A DNA stretch of 64,000 bases from Cetobacterium sp. 8H (GTDB lineage Bacteria > Fusobacteriota > Fusobacteriia > Fusobacteriales > Fusobacteriaceae). The DNA lies in the NCBI RefSeq assembly GCF_014250675.1, contig NZ_JACHTG010000005.1, positions 84,174 through 148,173 of the forward strand, in the 5' to 3' direction. The notes under the pieces were generated by a model, which had not been told where the DNA came from, ran no database searches, and saw only the letters and a list, made by a program, of their open reading frames with translations. The translations under genes and the position numbers were made by a program. Shown here piece after piece: positions 52,457 to 62,111 of this stretch. Each line of letters opens with the position of its first letter. The stretch's first letter is position 1.

Positions 52457-53851
52457 ATGTATAAAAAGGTAGATATCAAAGATTATGAATATTTAAAAAA
52501 TATAGTTGGAACTGAAAATACATTGTTTGAAAATGAAGTAGGACATGATTATCACAAAGATGAATTAGGAGGAATATCAAATCCACCTGACCTTGTTTTA
52601 AAAGTGGATAATGCTTTTCAAATATCTCAAATTATGAAATATGCCTATGAAAATACTATTCCGGTTGTTATAAGAGGTTCTGGAACAGGATTGGTTGGAG
52701 CATCTGTTGCTATGCATGGTGGAATAATGATAGATATGACAAGAATGAATAGATTCTTAGATTTAGATTTAAATAATCTAACTTTAACTTTAGAACCTGG
52801 AGTTCTTTTAATGGATATATATAAATATGTAGAAGAACAAGATTTATTTTATCCTCCAGATCCAGGAGAAAAGTCTGCAACAATAGGTGGAAATATATCA
52901 ACTAATGCAGGTGGAATGAGAGCAGTAAAATATGGAGTAACTAGAGATTATGTTAGAGAATTAGAAATAGTTCTCCCAAATGGAGATCTTTTTACAACAG
53001 GTGGAAAGGTTGTAAAAAACTCCTCAGGTTATGCTTTAAAAGATCTTATGATTGGAGCAGAGGGAACTTTAGGAATAATAACCAAAGCAACCTTAAAACT
53101 TTTACCTCTACCAAAATATTCTATAAGTTTGCTGCTACCTTTCTCAAGTATAGAATCAGCTATAGAGTGCGTTCCTAAAATCATAAAATCTAAAGCTATT
53201 CCAACAGCCATAGAATTTATCCAAAAAGAGGTTTTACTTTATGCTGAGGATTTTCTAGGAAAAAAATTCCCAGACAAATCTGCAGAAGCTTATATTTTAC
53301 TATCATTTGATGGAAATACTATAGAATCAGTAGAATCTGATTATTCTAAAGTTGCTGATTTATGTATAGAAGAGGGAGCTTTGGATGCGTATATTGTTGA
53401 CACTGAAGAAAGAAAAAAAGATGTTTGGTCAGCTAGAGGAGCATTCTTAGAAGCGATAAAAGCTAGTACAGATTTAATGGATGAATGTGATGTTGTTGTC
53501 CCTAGAGATAGAGTAGCTGATTTTATAAAATTTACAAAAGAGTTACAAAAAAAATATAATGTTAGAATCCCAAGTTTTGGTCATGCTGGAGATGGAAATT
53601 TACATATCTACGTATGTAAAGATGGCATGGAAGAAGCTATGTGGGAAAAAACCATAGAAGATGTTTTTGAAGAGATGTATTCACGAGCTAGAGAATACAA
53701 AGGTTTAGTTTCTGGAGAACATGGAATAGGTTTTGCTAAGAAAAAATATTTATTTGAGCAAATAGGAGATGTACAAATAGATATAATGCAAGGAATAAAG
53801 AGTGTTTTTGATCCTAAATTTATTTTAAATCCAGGAAAAGTTGTAAAATAA
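52457..53851 (+). CDS. FAD-linked lactate/2-hydroxyacid dehydrogenase (GlcD/LctD-like)
   Basis: The 464-residue protein has the PCMH FAD domain ([29 protein letters not shown] and [21 protein letters not shown], about residues 70-150) and the C-terminal oxidase domain with [15 protein letters not shown] and [11 protein letters not shown]. With EtfAB it should form the lactate dehydrogenase that oxidises lactate with NAD+ while using reduced ferredoxin. ATG 52457 has GGAGGAG. The longer frame from 52427 is unlikely. Confidence 0.9.
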   Translation: MYKKVDIKDYEYLKNIVGTENTLFENEVGHDYHKDELGGISNPPDLVLKVDNAFQISQIMKYAYENTIPVVIRGSGTGLVGASVAMHGGIMIDMTRMNRFLDLDLNNLTLTLEPGVLLMDIYKYVEEQDLFYPPDPGEKSATIGGNISTNAGGMRAVKYGVTRDYVRELEIVLPNGDLFTTGGKVVKNSSGYALKDLMIGAEGTLGIITKATLKLLPLPKYSISLLLPFSSIESAIECVPKIIKSKAIPTAIEFIQKEVLLYAEDFLGKKFPDKSAEAYILLSFDGNTIESVESDYSKVADLCIEEGALDAYIVDTEERKKDVWSARGAFLEAIKASTDLMDECDVVVPRDRVADFIKFTKELQKKYNVRIPSFGHAGDGNLHIYVCKDGMEEAMWEKTIEDVFEEMYSRAREYKGLVSGEHGIGFAKKKYLFEQIGDVQIDIMQGIKSVFDPKFILNPGKVVK

Positions 53852-53870
53852 TTTTTTAACAGGAGGATTT

Positions 53871-54239
53871 ATGATAGGAGAGTTTGCGATTATTTTAGCG
53901 ATAACTTATATAAGTTCCATAATAAGTAAATATACACCCATTCCAATTCCAGGCCCTGTAATAGGAATACTTTTACTATTTATTTTACTTAACTTTAAAA
54001 TTTTAAAAGTTGAAAATATAAAAAATGCAACGAATTTAATGCTAACAAATTTAGCTTTTTTATTTTTACCACCAGGAGTTGGATTGCTTAAATCAATTGA
54101 TATTTTAGCAAATAATTGGCATAAATTGTTCTTTGTGATTGTTGCAACTACTATAATAACTTTAATAGTTACTGGTTGGAGTGTCCAATTTATTATAAAA
54201 AGAAAAGAGGAGGAAAATAAAGATGAGTTCACTTGTTAG
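53871..54239 (+). CDS. lrgA: LrgA/CidA-family protein (second copy)
   Basis: The 122-residue protein has four helices and the LrgA signature PIPIPGPVIGILLLFILLNFK and LFLPPGVGLLKS. AGGAGG precedes ATG 53871 at normal spacing, unlike the copy at 38749. It is cotranscribed with the lactate dehydrogenase genes, suggesting transport of lactate or pyruvate. Confidence 0.87.
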   Translation: MIGEFAIILAITYISSIISKYTPIPIPGPVIGILLLFILLNFKILKVENIKNATNLMLTNLAFLFLPPGVGLLKSIDILANNWHKLFFVIVATTIITLIVTGWSVQFIIKRKEEENKDEFTC

Positions 54240-54897
54240 TATTCTTATATCATTAGTTGCTTATCAAATAGGAGTTTATATATATAAAAAAACTAAAATA
54301 ACTCTTTTAAATCCTCTATTATTAGCAATTATTCTTGTTATATCTATATTAGTCACATTTAGTATTCCATTGAATGAATACAATAAAGGAACTGAGATTA
54401 TTACATTTTTTCTAGCTCCAGCCACGGTAGTTTTAGCGGTTCCATTATATAATCAAATTGAAACTTTAAAAAAAAATATTGTACCAATACTTTTTGGAAT
54501 AACTATCGGATCAGCTTCAGCCATATTATCAGTAATTTTCTTATCTAAACTTATAAATTTGGAAAAGGAAGTATTAATATCAATACTTCCTAAATCTATA
54601 ACAACAGCTATAGGAATAGAGATTACTAAAGCTTTAAATGCGGATACAGCTTTAACTATAGTTGCTATTGTATCAACTGGTATTGTTGGAGCTGCTATTG
54701 GTCCAGCTATATGTAGATGGACCAAAATTAATAATAGTATAGCAAAAGGAGTTGCTATTGGAACCGCAAGCCATGCTGTTGGAACATCAAAAGCTATCGA
54801 AATTGGAGAGATAGAAGGAGCAATGTCAGGACTAGCCATAGGAATTGCAGGTATTATAACTGTATTTTTAATACCTATTTTAATTAATTTTATCTAA
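54223..54897 (+). CDS. lrgB: LrgB-family protein (second copy)
   Basis: The 224-residue protein has LLNPLLLAIILV, LPKSITTAIGIEITKALNADTALTIVAIVSTGIVGAAIG and AKGVAIGTASHAVGTSKAIEIGEIEGAMSGL. It overlaps lrgA by 17 nt. No lactate permease of the LctP type is present, so LrgAB is the only transport candidate in the operon. The stop overlaps the convergent esterase gene by 18 nt. Confidence 0.87.
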   Translation: MSSLVSILISLVAYQIGVYIYKKTKITLLNPLLLAIILVISILVTFSIPLNEYNKGTEIITFFLAPATVVLAVPLYNQIETLKKNIVPILFGITIGSASAILSVIFLSKLINLEKEVLISILPKSITTAIGIEITKALNADTALTIVAIVSTGIVGAAIGPAICRWTKINNSIAKGVAIGTASHAVGTSKAIEIGEIEGAMSGLAIGIAGIITVFLIPILINFI

Positions 54898-55884
54898 ATG
54901 TATTTCTAAAAATTTAAAAACTTTATCTATATTTTCAGGAGTTGAAAACATTTTTTCTTCGTGTCCGTGATTTGCACCTTCTAAAAATTCAAAGAATACA
55001 CTGTTTTTTCCTATAACAGAAATAAGTTTATCCGCAAAGTTTTTTCCTTGTAATGCAGGAATTATTTTATCTGAAGTTCCATGTTGAATGAAAAATACAG
55101 GTGCATCTTTCGTAATATAATTTTCAGGATTAGAAGTACTTACTAATTCTGGAACCTTAGTTATTTGTTCCCTCATTAAAAATGATTCAAAAGAATCAGG
55201 AGTACTATGTTTTTCTCCATTGATTCCCAGTATTTTCCATTGCTCATCCATCGCTAAAAAGTCAATAGGTCCAAACCAGTCTACAACAGCAGCAACACTT
55301 GGAGTTATATCAGGATTTCCTAAAGAAGGATCTTCAAGTTCTTTTATTGTGGGTGTAACACCAGCAAGAGCAGAGAGATGTCCACCAGCTGAACCACCCC
55401 ATAGGACTATTTTATCCGGATTAATATTATATTTATCTGCATTTACTTTTAAATACTTAATTGCTGCTTTTACATCATTTATTTGTGCAGGCCATTTGGC
55501 TTCTGGACTAAGTCTATAATTAATAGAAGCTACAGCATATCCTCTATCTAAGCCAGAAAACATAGGGAATAATTGCTCATCATATTTATTACCTCCAAAG
55601 AAGGCTCCTCCATGAATATGAATAATAAGTGGATAAGGTTTATTTCCAGAATTAGGAAGATATAAATCTAACTTTTGTCTTTGTGATTTTGTAGCATAAG
55701 GTAAATCTATAAACTTATTTTTTATATTTTCACGAGTAGGCCCCTTTCCCAACATACCTTCACCTGAAGGTGGCCCTTGAATAACTGGTCCTTTCCAATC
55801 TTTAGGCATTTCATTTGCCTGTAAATTTAACCCGAAAGCAAATATAAATAATGAAGTTTTAATAATTTTATTTTTTATTTTCAT
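54880..55884 (-). CDS. Secreted alpha/beta-hydrolase (BD-FAE/acetyl-esterase type)
   Basis: The 334-residue protein has a signal peptide (residues 1-23) and the hydrolase motifs IHIHGGAFFGGNK (oxyanion HGG), VLWGGSAGGHLSALAG (nucleophile GGSAGG, about residue 167), and a late GANHGHEEK His. It resembles periplasmic bacterial esterases acting on acyl or feruloyl groups. The leader precedes a GTTGC...GCAAC dyad about 25 bp upstream. It is monocistronic. Confidence 0.85.
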   Translation of the reverse strand: MKIKNKIIKTSLFIFAFGLNLQANEMPKDWKGPVIQGPPSGEGMLGKGPTRENIKNKFIDLPYATKSQRQKLDLYLPNSGNKPYPLIIHIHGGAFFGGNKYDEQLFPMFSGLDRGYAVASINYRLSPEAKWPAQINDVKAAIKYLKVNADKYNINPDKIVLWGGSAGGHLSALAGVTPTIKELEDPSLGNPDITPSVAAVVDWFGPIDFLAMDEQWKILGINGEKHSTPDSFESFLMREQITKVPELVSTSNPENYITKDAPVFFIQHGTSDKIIPALQGKNFADKLISVIGKNSVFFEFLEGANHGHEEKMFSTPENIDKVFKFLEIHLDKIN

Positions 55885-55909
55885 AAAAACATACCCCCCT
55901 TTTCATTTA

Positions 55910-55923
55910 GTTGCATTTGCAAC
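55910..55923. promoter_or_regulatory. Dyad upstream of the esterase gene
   Basis: GTTGCATTTGCAAC: 5-bp arms around a 4-bp centre, 26 bp before the start; may be an operator. Confidence 0.5.
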
Positions 55924-55972
55924 AATTTTGTTATAAATATATAGTATATTTTTATAATTATTTTGTCAATAA

Positions 55973-56004
55973 AAAAATACACCAACAAAAGTTGGTGTAT
56001 TTTT
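55973..56004 (-). terminator. Intrinsic terminator of the M20 operon
   Basis: AAAAATACACCAAC and GTTGGTGTATTTTT, perfect arms with a 4-nt loop and T-run. Confidence 0.87.
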
Positions 56005-56022
56005 GAATATTTAATTTTTATC

Positions 56023-57141
56023 TTATTTAGTTAGATATCTATTTAAAGATTCTATAGTTTTAAACAGTTCTCTTGTATCTAGTTTCTCATTTACAGTGTG
56101 AACACTTTCCATTCCCACTCCAATAATTATAGAATTGTAACCTCTTTCAGCGAATATATTACTATCTGATCCACCACCTATGATTTGAAGCTCAGTAGAA
56201 ATTCCCATATCCTCATAAATCTTTGAAAACTCTTTAGCAAAAGCAAGATCATCTGTTGGTTTTAAAGTTGGAAAAACACAAATTTTTTCAAAAGAAAATT
56301 CTCCACCTAACTTTTCTACACTTTTTTTACAAGCATCTTCATAAGCAGTTAAAGTTTCTAAAATAGACTCTAAAGAGTGCCCTCTAACCTCTCCTGTCAC
56401 AACACAAAGATCAGCTACCACATTACTTGGAAATTCTGAATGTATTGTCCCTAAGTTTGAAGTTGTAAGCTTATCTATTCTTCCTATATTCATAGCTGAT
56501 ATAGCTATTCCTGCAAGAGATATAGCATTAATTCCTTTTTCTGGTTCAATTCCTGCGTGAGCTTTTTTTCCTTTAAAGGTAATTTTAAAATCATATTTAC
56601 TTGGAGCTGTATGAGCAATTAATCCAGCTCTTCCAGAGTTATCTATAACAATCATATTTTTTGCTGGAATCATATGACTTGGAACTTTTTCCCAATCTAT
56701 ATTTTTTGCTCCCAACATTCCATTCTCTTCACATGGAGTTAAAACAACATACACGTCCTCATGTTTTGATTCACTTTCAATTAGATTTTGTAAAGTTTCT
56801 AATATAGCAGCTATACCAGCTTTATCGTCTCCACCTAAAGTTGTAGTTTCATCTGTTTTTATAAAGTCTCCATCTATAATAGGAGCTATATTATTGCAAG
56901 GTTCTACTACATCCATATGAGCTGCTAAAGTAACTCCGTCTCCAACTATATTTCCTTTTAATTTTGCAAAGATTGTAGGTGCATTTCCACCATATTTTTC
57001 ATAGCCTAAATCTAAATATACCTCAAGCCCTAATCTTTCTAAATACTTTATCAGGTATTCACTATATTCTTTCTCATTTAATGATGGCGAATATATCTTT
57101 ACCATATCTATAAAATTATTAATAACTCTTTCCTTATTCAT
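56023..57141 (-). CDS. M20-family metallopeptidase (PepT-like)
   Basis: The 372-residue protein has the M20 zinc motifs LAAHMDVVEP (H at about 75), TTLGGDDKAGIAAIL (D at about 105), CEENGMLGAKNID (Glu pair about 136) and a late GGGSDSNIFAE and VGMESVHTVNEKL. It matches tripeptidase T-like/M20B exopeptidases in length. It is the last gene after two membrane proteins that form a predicted transporter, so it probably hydrolyses the imported peptide or acyl-amino acid. Its start overlaps the upstream stop by one base. Confidence 0.88.
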   Translation of the reverse strand: MNKERVINNFIDMVKIYSPSLNEKEYSEYLIKYLERLGLEVYLDLGYEKYGGNAPTIFAKLKGNIVGDGVTLAAHMDVVEPCNNIAPIIDGDFIKTDETTTLGGDDKAGIAAILETLQNLIESESKHEDVYVVLTPCEENGMLGAKNIDWEKVPSHMIPAKNMIVIDNSGRAGLIAHTAPSKYDFKITFKGKKAHAGIEPEKGINAISLAGIAISAMNIGRIDKLTTSNLGTIHSEFPSNVVADLCVVTGEVRGHSLESILETLTAYEDACKKSVEKLGGEFSFEKICVFPTLKPTDDLAFAKEFSKIYEDMGISTELQIIGGGSDSNIFAERGYNSIIIGVGMESVHTVNEKLDTRELFKTIESLNRYLTK

Positions 57142-57803
57142 TACTTAACTTTCCCTTCCATTAATTTTTTAGCAAAAAGTATACTTGAAAATACTGATAC
57201 TAAAGTAATTAAAAATGCTGGCTTTCCAGGTATGAACGTAACTATCTTTGTCATAGCAAAAGATATTGCTAGAGCAAATACTGCAACTTTAGGTGACTTT
57301 ATAGCAAACTGTGCAAAAACTCCTCCAAAAAGACCCGGTATAACTAGAGTTAGTAATGACATGAAGCTCGGTGGAAGTTGACTTAATAGCGCTTGTCCAG
57401 CTAAAACTGATAACACTAAGAATACAATACCAATCCATATAGAAACTCCTATCCCTATTGTTCCCATGATAGAACCTTCTTCTGTTCCTGCAGGACACTC
57501 AGATGCTTCTTGAGCCGATATAGCCGCTGGTATTCTCATATTTACAAGGTTTCCTGATAAGAATCCCATATATAATCCAGCTCTACCTACAATTGGGTAA
57601 TAACTGATTGGTTCACTAAAATAAAATGCTCCAGAAACAGAAGCTTGCGATATAGCTCCAGCTATAATAGCTGCAAGTCCTGGATTAAATCCAAAGTAAA
57701 AAGTCATAATAAGTGCTGGTAAAAGAGATGCAAATAATCCTAAAAGCATCGTACTTCTTCCAATTTTTGTAACATCATCAATGTATCTATTGTAAATTCC
57801 CAT
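57141..57803 (-). CDS. Membrane subunit of a predicted two-component transporter
   Basis: The 220-residue protein has about six helices with a conserved Pro/Gly pattern (FYFGFNPGLAAIIAGAISQASVSGAFYFSEPISYYPIVGRAGLYMG). It is encoded between a DUF5058-like subunit and an M20 peptidase; this trio is recurrent in Fusobacteriota and Clostridia as far as I know, and is not assigned to a classical transporter family. GGAGG precedes ATG 57803. Confidence 0.72.
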   Translation of the reverse strand: MGIYNRYIDDVTKIGRSTMLLGLFASLLPALIMTFYFGFNPGLAAIIAGAISQASVSGAFYFSEPISYYPIVGRAGLYMGFLSGNLVNMRIPAAISAQEASECPAGTEEGSIMGTIGIGVSIWIGIVFLVLSVLAGQALLSQLPPSFMSLLTLVIPGLFGGVFAQFAIKSPKVAVFALAISFAMTKIVTFIPGKPAFLITLVSVFSSILFAKKLMEGKVK

Positions 57804-57821
57804 ATTTTAATCCTCCCGATA

Positions 57822-58523
57822 TTATGCAGCTAAAAGTCCTATAGCAGCTCCGCCAAACATTGCAAAAGTAAGTGCCCATTCTTTTAACCAAGCCATCTTC
57901 TCTCCAATTTTTAAACAAACTACCATTATAATCATTCCAGATATTCCAGCAACTGTGATATCAGGATTTGTATTAAATTTCATTAAATTTCCAACGTTAA
58001 AAAATGCAAAAGATCCTAACATAGCTCCAAGTCCTACTGCAGGTAAAAGAGCTTTTCTTCCATTTGTAAGTAATCCATTAACTTTATCCATCTTATGTGC
58101 AAAAAGAAAAACGAATATAATCCATCCCATAGATCCAAGTGACATAGTCCAAAGAGCATTCGTAAATACAACCGGTAACATATTTGTAGATAGCTCAGAT
58201 CCCATAGCTTGAGCTCCAAAGTTTGCTGCCATCGCCTCAAAATTTGAACTTCCTATTAAACTAAGTCTTAAAGTAGAAACTGGTGATCCCATCGTAACTA
58301 GTAGTGCCAATAAACTTCCAACTACTCCTAGTGCTGGACCAATACTTGCCATTGCACTCACTTTAATTCCTTTTGTTATTTTCTCATTAGATATACCTAA
58401 ATCTTTAGCTGTTGATATTGATTTTTTTATAATCAACCCTGATTGAAGTAATACAATTGTAATACCCAAAATAGCTGTTCCCCATATAATTGGGTGTGAT
58501 GCATAAATCATGTGCCCGTTCAT
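57822..58523 (-). CDS. DUF5058-like membrane protein, first subunit of the predicted transporter
   Basis: The 233-residue protein has about seven helices, an initial MNGHMIYASHPIIWGTAI segment, and MGSPVSTLRLSLIGSSNFEAMAANFGAQAMGSEL. I recall this family as DUF5058. It is the first gene of the operon (AGGAGGG before ATG 58523), followed by the second subunit with a 18-bp gap. Import of small peptides or N-acyl amino acids is inferred from the M20 gene. Confidence 0.72.
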   Translation of the reverse strand: MNGHMIYASHPIIWGTAILGITIVLLQSGLIIKKSISTAKDLGISNEKITKGIKVSAMASIGPALGVVGSLLALLVTMGSPVSTLRLSLIGSSNFEAMAANFGAQAMGSELSTNMLPVVFTNALWTMSLGSMGWIIFVFLFAHKMDKVNGLLTNGRKALLPAVGLGAMLGSFAFFNVGNLMKFNTNPDITVAGISGMIIMVVCLKIGEKMAWLKEWALTFAMFGGAAIGLLAA

Positions 58524-58547
58524 AAACCCTCCTGAATTGTCTTAAAT

Positions 58548-58602
58548 AGGTCTTTAATTATAAAGACCTGTTTATATTACCATTTTTAATATTTTATGTC
58601 AA
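58548..58602 (-). promoter_or_regulatory. Promoter with a stem-loop at the transcription start
   Basis: Minus strand: TTGACA (58602-58597), 17-bp spacer, TAATAT (58579-58574). Immediately downstream lie perfect 9-bp arms AGGTCTTTA and TAAAGACCT (58548-58569), either an operator overlapping the start of transcription or a 5' UTR hairpin. Confidence 0.7.
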
Positions 58603-58672
58603 TATTACAAACAAAAAAACTTTTTTTTGATTATAGGAACCTATTTAAACATTATTTTATACAAATGAAAAA

Positions 58673-58705
58673 CCTCCATTAGTACAAAGACTAACAGAGG
58701 CTTTT
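58673..58705. terminator. Terminator between the regulator pair and the transporter operon
   Basis: CCTC..TTAGT (58673-58683) pairs with ACTAA..GAGG (58690-58700) around a 6-nt loop; T-rich on both sides. Confidence 0.7.
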
Positions 58706-59518
58706 TTAAATTTTTTTATTATACTGAACATCATTACTTTTTATATTATTTAAATTTAATTCTGTCATAATATCATCTGTAAATTGATTCCCTAATATGT
58801 ATTTTAAAATTGAATAGTATGAAATTATAAATGGTTTATAGTCTTCCTCTTTAAAACCAATAGGATTTTCTCTTCTAAAGTATGGAGATTTAGACATCTT
58901 TAAATCCATACATGGAAATTTTGAATCATTCATTGCTAAATAATCATTTTTGTCAGTAGGAACAAATATATATAGTAAACTATTGTCATTTTCTACTAAA
59001 ATTTCAAGAGGATATATTGAACACCATAGGGGTTTTGTATCAATAATTTCTTCCATACTAAACCCTTTATCTACACACATTTTATGAAGAGCACATAGAT
59101 TTCTATCTATATGAACACATGAACATGTACATCTATCGAAAGTTTTTTCTACATGCTCTTCTGGTATCAACATGTTATCATTTTTTATAGACTTAATTAT
59201 TTCAGACTCTGTAAGTCCTTCCTCTTTTAAAATTGATACAGCTTTTGTCAAATTATCATATTCCCACAAATTTTCTATTATAATTTTTCTAGCTTTTTTG
59301 TTAAATTCATATGGAAATTGAACACAACAATTTGTCAAACAATTAAAACAATCAAAATTTGTCTGTAACATAAAACTTTCTATATCTATAATAGCTCTAT
59401 ATTCCTTATCTTTAATCATTACTTTTGTCATTATAGTCTCAATACTATTAAAGTATTTTCTTACTCTATCCTCTAATTTAGGGGATATTTCATTTTTATT
59501 ATGCATAAAATATCTCAT
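58706..59518 (-). CDS. YkgJ/DUF3109-like cysteine-cluster protein
   Basis: The 270-residue protein is rich in cysteines arranged as FDCFNCLTNCC (about residues 55-65) and CTCSC, CALHKMC and LWCSIYPLEI (about 130-172), the pattern of zinc/iron-chelating YkgJ or DUF3109 proteins. No signal peptide or membrane helix. GGAGAA precedes ATG 59518. It is 22 bp after the BglG/PRD regulator and likely cotranscribed. Metal-dependent sensing or an Fe-S enzyme is possible; the role is unknown. Confidence 0.65.
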   Translation of the reverse strand: MRYFMHNKNEISPKLEDRVRKYFNSIETIMTKVMIKDKEYRAIIDIESFMLQTNFDCFNCLTNCCVQFPYEFNKKARKIIIENLWEYDNLTKAVSILKEEGLTESEIIKSIKNDNMLIPEEHVEKTFDRCTCSCVHIDRNLCALHKMCVDKGFSMEEIIDTKPLWCSIYPLEILVENDNSLLYIFVPTDKNDYLAMNDSKFPCMDLKMSKSPYFRRENPIGFKEEDYKPFIISYYSILKYILGNQFTDDIMTELNLNNIKSNDVQYNKKI

Positions 59519-59540
59519 TTTTTCTCCTAATTAATCTGTG

Positions 59541-60914
59541 CTATTTAAGTAAATCTTTAATTTTTATATAATCCATTTTACTAACTGGAAAATTAAAAGA
59601 CACTATCTTGTATTCTGAGTTGGTAATCTCAATATCTTCAAATATAAGAATACCATTTATTTTATTATATTTACAATAGTTATCAAAGTCATATATTGAA
59701 ATATAGTTTTCATTCTTTATAATTTTTTCTAATCCAAGTTCTTTGCAAATACTTTTTAAAAGGGGCTTTTGTAAAAATCTATAAACTACTACAATATTAT
59801 TAAGATTTTCAATCCTTTTCTCCATTTCTAAATGCAACGAATTTATAAGTGTTGTCGCAATAGATGTCTCATCAAAACTATCAATACAATTAAAATATTT
59901 TCTTAAAAAAAATGTTATTTGATGAAATTCTTCCATATATAAACTAAAAGTTTTTTTATTAAAACTATAAAATTCTTTTATATTAAATTTTTTTTTGTAA
60001 TCCATAATGATTAATATATGAGCTATATGGATAAGTGTTTCTTTGGAAATTTCAAATTTATATGGAAGATTTTTATTTAAATACATTATTAAATTTTTTA
60101 CGATCTCAATTTTTTCTGGACTATTTTCAAAAATATCATTGATATCTTTTCTTGAATAATCTTCTTGGATGTCCATCACTTCATATTCAGAAAGAAATGG
60201 TGCTTTTTTAAATATATCTTTGAATTTTTCTAGAATATTCTCTGAATCATAATCCATTTTATATTTTTGCCTTACAATTGCTATAATAAATAAAATTTCT
60301 ATTTTTAATATTACAAAACTTTGATACAAAACACTTCTTATCGACAATATCTTTTGTACAGAATTATCAACATCATATTTAACTTTTAAAACTTGGAAGT
60401 AATTAAAAAATTCTAAAAATTCTTTTGGAAGATATTTTTTTTCGTAATATATTTTAAATAGATACAATTTAAAAATCTCTCTTTTTTTATTTTCATCCCC
60501 AACTAATATAACTCCAATAGAATTTATTCCTTCAATTGTTAAATTATAACTAGATAAAACCTTTTTTATCTCTACAATATCCTTTGAAATTGTTCTTCTT
60601 GTAACTTTAAGTTTTTTACTCAGCTCACTTAAATTTACACACTCATTTATTAAAAAAGATAAAATAATAAATACTCTTCGTTCATCACAAGTTAATCTTT
60701 GCATCTCTTTAAGTCTATCTTTTAAATTTGGATTTTCATTTAATTCATTGTGAATCCCAAATATAGTTTTTTTATCTAAAAGAATCTCTATCTGCTTTAT
60801 ACATACTCTAATGTTTGAATGAGAGACATTAAATATGTTTGCTAACTCTTCTATTGTGTAGGAGTCTACTGTTAGACAGTATATTATTTTAAAGTGAAAA
60901 CTGGTTAAATTCAA
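59541..60914 (-). CDS. BglG/Mga-type multidomain regulator (HTH, PRD-like)
   Basis: The 457-residue protein has two N-terminal helix-turn-helix domains (about residues 18-50, YTIEELANIFNVSHSNIRVCIK; and about 90-125, VNLSELSKKLKVTRRTISKDIVEI). A long helical region with two PRD-like units follows, with His at about 308 (LIHIAHILIIMDY), and a C-terminal EIIB-like domain (IENLNNIVVVYRFLQ to KYNKINGILIFED). AGGAGG lies 10-12 nt upstream of ATG 60914. It probably controls the nearby transporter/M20 operon. Confidence 0.78.
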   Translation of the reverse strand: MNLTSFHFKIIYCLTVDSYTIEELANIFNVSHSNIRVCIKQIEILLDKKTIFGIHNELNENPNLKDRLKEMQRLTCDERRVFIILSFLINECVNLSELSKKLKVTRRTISKDIVEIKKVLSSYNLTIEGINSIGVILVGDENKKREIFKLYLFKIYYEKKYLPKEFLEFFNYFQVLKVKYDVDNSVQKILSIRSVLYQSFVILKIEILFIIAIVRQKYKMDYDSENILEKFKDIFKKAPFLSEYEVMDIQEDYSRKDINDIFENSPEKIEIVKNLIMYLNKNLPYKFEISKETLIHIAHILIIMDYKKKFNIKEFYSFNKKTFSLYMEEFHQITFFLRKYFNCIDSFDETSIATTLINSLHLEMEKRIENLNNIVVVYRFLQKPLLKSICKELGLEKIIKNENYISIYDFDNYCKYNKINGILIFEDIEITNSEYKIVSFNFPVSKMDYIKIKDLLK

Positions 60915-61162
60915 AAAATACCTCCTACAAAAAAATGGTTTTCTAAAAATTATACCATAAATTTAGTAAATTACAAATAAGAACTTTTTTAAACTTAAAT
61001 AATCAAAAAATTCTATACGCATTAATATCCAATTTATAAGGTTTTATCAAAAAAGTTTTAAACTTAAAATATCTATTCTTTAAAATTATTAAATAATAAT
61101 GTATAATAAGATTCAAATTAGGCAATAAAATTTTAGCGATTTCAATTACGGAGGATTAAGTT

Positions 61163-61903
61163 ATGAAAAAAATAATATTAGGGTTAACTGCTTTAACTAT
61201 GGCAACAACAGCTCTTGCAGAAAATAAATATGGTGTTGGACTTGGACTTGGAGTTTCAGATAGTATCTATAAAGGTGCGGATGATAGAAGTTATCCTATG
61301 CCACTTTTAGATATCAACTATGGTGATTTCTATGTAAAAGGTATAACTGTTGGTTATAACTTATATCAAAATGATACTTTAACAACTTCTATTTTTGTAG
61401 ATCCATTAGCTGGATTTGCTGTAGATGGTGCTGATTTAGCAAGAGGATATGATAATATTGATGACAGAAAGTTTCAAACTATGGCTGGATTAAGAATGGA
61501 TTATAAAACTGGTTTATACGATATAAGAACTTCGGCTTCAGCCCAGTTTGGTGAGCATGGTGCTGAAGGTAAAATCAGTGCATTCAGAATATACTCAGTT
61601 AATGACAAGCTTACTTTAATTCCTGCTATTCATATGAAAGGATACACTGATGATTACACAAATTATTATTTTGGTGTAACTTCTGAAGAAAAAAATAAAA
61701 ATAGAAATATAAAAGAAGAATATACTGCAGATGCTGCTTACTCTTTCGGAGCTACTTTAACTGCTGATTATAAATTAAATGATAAAATAGCACTGATGGC
61801 TTTTACAGGTTTTGAAAAATTCTCTAGTGAAGTAACTGACTCTCCAATTGTAGAAGATAATACTCTATTTTTAGTTGGAGCAGGAGCTAAATACTTCTTC
61901 TAA
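61163..61903 (+). CDS. MipA/OmpV-family outer-membrane protein
   Basis: The 246-residue protein has a signal peptide (residues 1-20, LTALTMATTALAENKYG), alternating beta-barrel strands and a terminal aromatic FF after GAGAKY, an outer-membrane sorting signal. Motifs such as YPMPLLDINYGDFYVKG and YGVGLGLGVSDSIYKGADDR fit the MipA/OmpV family. It is expressed alone between a TATAAT promoter and a terminator. Porin-like or scaffold role; the family includes osmo- and peptide-related proteins. Confidence 0.87.
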   Translation: MKKIILGLTALTMATTALAENKYGVGLGLGVSDSIYKGADDRSYPMPLLDINYGDFYVKGITVGYNLYQNDTLTTSIFVDPLAGFAVDGADLARGYDNIDDRKFQTMAGLRMDYKTGLYDIRTSASAQFGEHGAEGKISAFRIYSVNDKLTLIPAIHMKGYTDDYTNYYFGVTSEEKNKNRNIKEEYTADAAYSFGATLTADYKLNDKIALMAFTGFEKFSSEVTDSPIVEDNTLFLVGAGAKYFF

Positions 61904-61956
61904 AAAAATTATACTATATTCTCTTTATAGTAAACAATTTAAATAATATAAAATCT

Positions 61957-62007
61957 AAACAGCTTGAATCCTATCTTCCAAAGGATTTAAGCTGTTTTAT
62001 TTTTTTG
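61957..62007 (+). terminator. Intrinsic terminator of the OmpV-like gene
   Basis: AAACAGCTTGAATCCT and AGGATTTAAGCTGTTT form a near-perfect stem followed by a T-run. Confidence 0.87.
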
Positions 62008-62111
62008 TAATATCTTTTCTTTATTAAGTTTTAAATTTTATTATAAACAAAACGAAAAGGAATTTGATATATTTCTAAGAATATTAAAAAAAAGATTTTA
62101 AGGAGGATATC

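Noticed and set aside
57955..58212. Plus-strand frame opposite the DUF5058-like gene
   Set aside because: It is antisense to a membrane protein gene with good ribosome site and helices; no independent support.
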